NCBI RefSeq assembly: GCF_001422045.1
Contig: NZ_LMLW01000014.1
Coordinates: 31,745-95,744, forward strand
Direction: 5' to 3'
From: Sphingomonas sp. Leaf242
GTDB taxonomy: Bacteria > Pseudomonadota > Alphaproteobacteria > Sphingomonadales > Sphingomonadaceae
Length of the DNA: 64,000 bases
Shown: one piece after another, positions 60,381 to 64,000 of the stretch
How the letters are laid out: the number at the start of each line of letters is the position of its first letter
Numbering within the stretch: the stretch's first letter is position 1
The notes under the pieces: generated by a model
What the model was told of the DNA's origin: nothing
Database searches by the model: none
Seen by the model: the letters and a program-made list of their open reading frames with translations, nothing else
Translations under genes and position numbers: made by a program

Positions 60381-61652
60381 CTACAGGACGTGCCGCTGAT
60401 CAAGCGCGCGTCGATAGAGAGGCACGGTTAGCATGACAAGCGACATGACATAGTAGAGTGAAATGGCGATCGCCACGCCAACCAGCCCGTACAGCCAAAA
60501 CATCAAGATCTTGAGGCCTATAGCGATCGTGAACGAGAGTGATCCCAATAGTGTCGGTGTACGCGTATCGCCGCGCGCATAAAACGCACCGGAAGCCAGC
60601 GATCCCAGACTTCCGGCAACGAACATACCGCTTGTCAGAACGAGCAACAGCCATAGCGTATGACTATCCTTTGCACCGAACCGACCGAACTGGATTGCCG
60701 TCGCAAGGATTGGTTGGCCGATCAGTATGAGGGCTAATACACCGGTGATACTAAGCCCCCCCATCACGATAAAAGTTCGGCGCAACAACAGGTTAAAGTT
60801 AGCATCGTCATCCGCCTTCGCCAGCACCGACAACTGGGTTATTACTGGGACGCCGACCGCTTTCACCAGAACCTGACTGGCAGCACCGTATAGCTGCTGT
60901 GCCAGATAGAGCAGCGACAACGATCCGGCCGGCAGCGCCGAAAGCAGGAAGCGGTCGACCAGCGGGTCCATCTTGTAATAGCTCGCGCCGACGAGCAGCG
61001 GCTTCAGGCGACGCCATGCCAGTCCGACGATCGGCTGACGAAGGTCGGGCAGCGATGCGCGGCCCATGCCCGGCAACAGGAGCAGCGTTTGCAGACAGAG
61101 TCGGCCGGTTCCGATCCACGCCGCAGCTTCGACGCCGTAGTAAGGAATTAATACTATGAGCGTTCCGACTGCAACGACATTGGCCAGGGCGGCGATGGCA
61201 TCGACGCGGATGTAGCGGTGCCGGGCAAATGCCAGCGCGGTCTGCACCGCATTCATGCCGGTGAAGACGATCCCGATCAGGCTGATGCGCGCGAGATGCA
61301 CCGTCAGGTCCTGATGGGGCTTGGTGAAGCCGGGAACGGTGAGGGGCGTCCACCAGGCCGAGGTCAGTTCGAGCGCGAGCGTCACGACCAGGAATCCGGC
61401 CCCGCTGACGATCAGGAGCGTCCAGCAATCGCGACGCTGATCATCGTCGGTTTCGCCCGCCAGGATCGGCGTGAGCACATTGGCGAGCGATGCGCTGATG
61501 ACCGACGCGAAGATCTGCGGCAGCGTCATGGCGGCAAAAAGCGCGTCGGTCTCGCTGCCCGGTCCGATCATCGTCAAGACGATCCACTGGAACGCGAGGG
61601 TGGAGGCGATGTTGAGCGCGCTCATCATCGCCAGGGCAAGCGTTCTACTCAT
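60381..61652 (-). CDS. MurJ/MviN-family lipid flippase (putative Wzx)
   Basis: This 423-residue integral membrane protein has about 12 helices and MOP-superfamily plan: MMSALNIASTLAFQWIVLTMIGPGSETDALFAAMTLPQIFASVISASLANVLTPILAG at the N terminus, with the GPGSETDALFAA pattern of MurJ-like proteins. It also has YYKMDPLVDRFLLSALPAGSLSLLYLAQQLYGA (about 225-258), also MurJ-typical. In this operon it likely flips the undecaprenyl-linked repeat unit. It is the first gene of the minus-strand operon. No Wzy polymerase or Wzc-type co-polymerase is recognisable in the window. Confidence 0.8.
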   Translation of the reverse strand: MSRTLALAMMSALNIASTLAFQWIVLTMIGPGSETDALFAAMTLPQIFASVISASLANVLTPILAGETDDDQRRDCWTLLIVSGAGFLVVTLALELTSAWWTPLTVPGFTKPHQDLTVHLARISLIGIVFTGMNAVQTALAFARHRYIRVDAIAALANVVAVGTLIVLIPYYGVEAAAWIGTGRLCLQTLLLLPGMGRASLPDLRQPIVGLAWRRLKPLLVGASYYKMDPLVDRFLLSALPAGSLSLLYLAQQLYGAASQVLVKAVGVPVITQLSVLAKADDDANFNLLLRRTFIVMGGLSITGVLALILIGQPILATAIQFGRFGAKDSHTLWLLLVLTSGMFVAGSLGSLASGAFYARGDTRTPTLLGSLSFTIAIGLKILMFWLYGLVGVAIAISLYYVMSLVMLTVPLYRRALDQRHVL

Positions 61653-61914
61653 CGACGCGATCTACCTGGGTTATGCATGGTGATATTTTTCGGCATGACA
61701 GCGCGCGCTTCCAGGCAGTCGATCGTCCGATACGGCGAATCCGTCGTCACGTCGCAGGCAGGCGCCTGACGGGGGCGGGGACGAGACGATCGTAGAGGTC
61801 GCTGCTATAACCGGCAATGACGCGATTGGCGTTGGCGAAAGTGCGAAGCGTCTGGCGGCCAGGCTTGGGCAGGGCAGGCTTGGGCAGGTCAGACGCGGGC
61901 AGGGCAGGTATCGG
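61653..61914. other. Divergent gap with a possible gene relic and short GGGCAGG repeats
   Basis: This 262-base region separates the flippase and beta-helix genes. On the minus strand about 61747-61910 reads like the end of a protein: PALPASDLPKPALPKPG, then RTFANANRVIAGYSSDLYDR and LVPAPVRRLPAT before a stop, with coding-like codons. I cannot name it. The DNA holds two copies of GCTTGGGCAGG and related GGGCAGG units at about 61864-61910. Confidence 0.35.
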
Positions 61915-63333
61915 ATGGACGACATGGACACGGATCGACGGACGCTTCTCGCGGTGGGTCTGGCGCTGACATGCGGGGCTTCCGTCTCGGCACGCGCCCC
62001 TGCCTCTGCCAACGGCGACCGTGTTTTCACGCCCGAGGAATTCGGCGCCAAGGGCGACGGCGTGGCGGACGACAGCATGGCGATGGCGGCGCTCTCGAAT
62101 GCGGTGACCCTGTACGGCGGTGGCACGGTCGTGTTTCGGCGAACGACGTATCTGGTCGGCAACCAGGGATTGCAGCCCGGCGGCAAGTACATGTTCCCGG
62201 CGCATCAGCTGCTGATGTTCAAGAATTGCACGCGACCCCTGTCGCTGCGGGGGAACGGTGCCCGCTTCCTGTGCCGGAACGGCCTGCGCTACGGCGTTTT
62301 CGACGCGAACGGCGCGCGTGAGGATCATCCGATGCCGTATCTCGGAAACGGGTTGGCGACGCCCTACGACGCGATGATCCATATCGAAGGCTGTAGCGCC
62401 CCGGTCGCGGTGTCGGACTTCGCGCTGGTCGGGCCGGGCGATGCCGTGGTGCTGGGCGGGAAGTTTGGCGACGTCGGCTGGCAGATCCCGGCATATGGCT
62501 TGCGGCTGATCGAAAACCGGGGCGGCGAGACGATCGAGCGGCTTCGGCTCGTCGACCATCCGCTCGACGGCATGGTGATCGACGGCGCCGCCAACCCGCT
62601 CCCGGCCACGACCAGAACGATCACCGATGTGGTCTCGGACGGCAATGGCCGGCAGGGCTGCAGCCTGGTCGGCGGGAGCGGCTATCGCTTCTCGCGCTGC
62701 AGTTTCACGCGGACCGGGCGTGGCAAGGTTCGCAGCGCGCCCGGCGCAGGCTTCGATATCGAGGCCGAGGGCGGCAAGCGTATCCGCGACATCGGTTTCG
62801 ACCAGTGCCGCTTCGCCGACAATCTGGGATGCGGGATGGTCGCCGATTCCGGCGACAGCGCCGATGTGCGCTTCACGCGGTGTACGTTCGTCGGCACCAC
62901 CAGCTGGTCGGCATGGCCTTCCAAGCCGTTGTTCCGCTTCGCCGCCTGCACGTTCGTCGGCGGGGTGGTGCGCGCCTATGGCGATCCCGACCCAGCCCGC
63001 GCCACGCAGTTCGTGACCTGCACTTTTACCGACGACCCCGGCAAGACCACCGATGCGCGGATCGGCGCGGGGGCGAACGCGGATCGGCCGATCGCCGATC
63101 TTTCGAGCAGCCAGAACATCCTGTTCGACCGCTGCAGCTTCCGCGCCGTTCACGGGACGCTGCCGTGGTCGATCGCCGCGATCTACCGCGATTGCACGAT
63201 GGTCCAGGGAATGCAGGCGACCGGTCACCCGCGCGGGCGATTTGTCGGGGTCAATCGTATCCGCGGCAAGGTCGACCTCAGCGGCTCCAAGATCAGCGGG
63301 ACGCTTACCGTGAACGGCCAGCCGGTCACCTGA
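61915..63333 (+). CDS. Tat-type exported right-handed beta-helix protein (pectate-lyase-superfamily)
   Basis: This 472-residue protein has a Tat-like signal TDRRTLLAVGLALTCGASVS (about residues 6-25). The mature start EEFGAKGDGVADDSMAMAAL (about 41-60) is the signature of pectate_lyase_3/tailspike-like beta-helix proteins. Repeated short strands follow, with many Asn/Cys/Phe rungs (FSRCSFTRTGRG, FDQCRFADNLGC, FTRCTFVGTT, FAACTFVGG). Such enzymes bind or cleave surface polysaccharide, so it may trim the neighbouring product, but no catalytic residues can be assigned. It is divergent from the flippase operon. Confidence 0.8.
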   Translation: MDDMDTDRRTLLAVGLALTCGASVSARAPASANGDRVFTPEEFGAKGDGVADDSMAMAALSNAVTLYGGGTVVFRRTTYLVGNQGLQPGGKYMFPAHQLLMFKNCTRPLSLRGNGARFLCRNGLRYGVFDANGAREDHPMPYLGNGLATPYDAMIHIEGCSAPVAVSDFALVGPGDAVVLGGKFGDVGWQIPAYGLRLIENRGGETIERLRLVDHPLDGMVIDGAANPLPATTRTITDVVSDGNGRQGCSLVGGSGYRFSRCSFTRTGRGKVRSAPGAGFDIEAEGGKRIRDIGFDQCRFADNLGCGMVADSGDSADVRFTRCTFVGTTSWSAWPSKPLFRFAACTFVGGVVRAYGDPDPARATQFVTCTFTDDPGKTTDARIGAGANADRPIADLSSSQNILFDRCSFRAVHGTLPWSIAAIYRDCTMVQGMQATGHPRGRFVGVNRIRGKVDLSGSKISGTLTVNGQPVT

Positions 63334-63497
63334 GACCGCGTTTCCGACGGTGCCGGGCCGAGCGGGTAGCGCCCGCTCGGTCACGCAATAGTTCCAATAC
63401 ATCCAAAATGGATGCATCTGTCCTTGGAAGCAACCCGTCTGCAATGTGAACGCCGAAGCCAGTCGAAAATAAGTACGGCTTCAGCGGGAAAACGGGT

Positions 63498-63903
63498 TTG
63501 GATGTTCAACGAAAAGACGAAATCCGTCGAGATGCGGCGCCGCACTGGATCGGCCTCGATCATATTCGAGCTTTAGCGGCATTTCTCGTATTCAGCTGGC
63601 ATTTTATGCATGGCCAAACCGGAAATCCTATTCCATTTCAAGGCGTTCATCTTCTCGCGGTGATTGATGAGGGGCATACCGGCGTTGCGCTGTTCATGAC
63701 GTTGAGCGGATATCTTTTTGCTAAAATACTCGATGGCAGGCGTGTCCTATATGTACAATTCTTCTGGACGCGAATGCTCCGCCTCGGCCCTCTTCTTCTC
63801 GTCGTTATCGTCATAGAGGGAGTAAGACTATGGTATAACGGCGGAAATATTCGGCCCTATGCCATTGAAATACTGAAAGGCGTCGTCTGGCCATCGCTTC
63901 CTA
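63498..63903 (+). pseudogene. Acyltransferase-3 family gene, truncated by an IS element
   Basis: A TTG at 63498 (GGGAAAACGGG upstream) begins an acyltransferase-3 protein: HWIGLDHIRALAAFLVFSWHFMHGQ (about 16-41, with the RALA and His motifs), GHTGVALFMTLSGYLFAKIL (about 59-78), FWTRMLRLGPLLLVVIVIEG. About 135 residues in, after KGVVWPSLP, the frame enters IS sequence, so the protein would be truncated. Intact relatives continue with further helices. The gene was probably an O-acetyltransferase of the second polysaccharide locus. The start codon choice is tentative. Confidence 0.75.
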
Positions 63904-64000
63904 GGGCTCAGACTCATTCACATCCAAAAGGCGACCGCTGTTGCGAGCGCGACAGCTGACAGGAAGTTAGCCGCAAGCTTGTCGTAACGGGTAGCGATGC
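63904..64000 (-). mobile_element. IS5-family (IS427-like) element, left end only
   Basis: The end GGGCTCAGACTC begins at 63904 after a TA (63902-63903), which would be the target duplication of this group. On the minus strand 63918-64000 reads as a transposase C terminus, IATRYDKLAANFLSAVALAT then AVAFWM and stop, typical of IS5/IS427 transposases. The rest lies to the right, outside the window. It interrupts the acyltransferase gene. Confidence 0.8.

Noticed and set aside
61747..63444. 565-codon minus-strand ORF across the beta-helix gene
   Set aside because: Antisense shadow of the beta-helix protein. Only the last part, before 61910, looks coding and is noted as a possible relic.
1..64000. 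tRNA, rRNA or riboswitch
   Set aside because: None was noticed by eye. A dedicated covariance search (tRNAscan, Infernal) would be decisive.

Overview
The window looks like high-GC alphaproteobacterial DNA of the sphingomonad type (Sphingomonas or a close relative). This rests on protein-family resemblance from memory, not on a search. Supporting signs are many ATGA/GTGA start-stop overlaps, a sphingomonad-plasmid-type RepA, a fatty-acid 2-hydroxylase-like gene suited to glycosphingolipids, and no lipid A or LPS-core genes. Most of the window is devoted to surface polysaccharide. No tRNA, rRNA or CRISPR array was seen.

Layout. (1) 1-2626: tail of a probable lasso-peptide-like (RiPP) locus: the end of an Asp/Asn beta-hydroxylase, a B2-type leader peptidase and a convergent exporter, followed by an HNH protein. 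(2) 3543-9485: two lipoproteins, a methyltransferase, a GT39-type membrane glycosyltransferase, and a relic zone holding a decayed IS110-family transposase fused to a sufT/DUF59 fragment. (3) 9580-24530: an ABC-transporter-dependent capsule locus with GT61, TPR-GT2 and GT4 glycosyltransferases, methyltransferases, an outer-membrane polysaccharide export lipoprotein and KpsT/KpsE/KpsM-type export proteins. (4) 24724-28155: rfbC-B-D-A for dTDP-L-rhamnose. (5) 28473-41654: an outer-membrane barrel, a GT4, then a capsule-type Kdo module (kdsA; kdsD-kdsB-phosphatase-PhyH dioxygenase-kpsC; kpsS) with a fatty-acid hydroxylase, an SDR and an LtaS-like sulfatase-fold enzyme. (6) 41655-47105: a plasmid-type replication and partition module: repA with iterons, a winged-helix protein, a hydrolase, parA and a ribbon-helix-helix gene. 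(7) 47428-52010: a second barrel protein, an rfbA relic, a WcaJ-like priming transferase, a J-domain/M48 protease pair and a small membrane protein. (8) 52246-61652: a nearly gapless minus-strand operon for a second polysaccharide (MurJ/Wzx-like flippase, methyltransferase, two GT4 enzymes, acyltransferase, asparagine-synthase-like amidotransferase, UDP-uronate epimerase). (9) 61915-64000: a Tat-exported beta-helix protein and an acyltransferase gene cut by an IS5-family (IS427-like) element at the window edge.

How it fits together. In the Kps scheme, KdsD, KdsA and KdsB make CMP-Kdo. KpsC and KpsS build a Kdo linker on a lipid, cytoplasmic glycosyltransferases extend the chain with dTDP-rhamnose and other sugars, and KpsM/T/E plus the export lipoprotein move it to the surface. 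Sphingomonads are known for replacing LPS with glycosphingolipids, so this Kdo pathway is most simply explained as capsule-dedicated. The 52-61 kb operon with the WcaJ-like enzyme looks like a second, undecaprenyl-linked polysaccharide. The repA/parA module with iterons suggests that the window comes from a large plasmid or chromid, or contains an integrated plasmid core.
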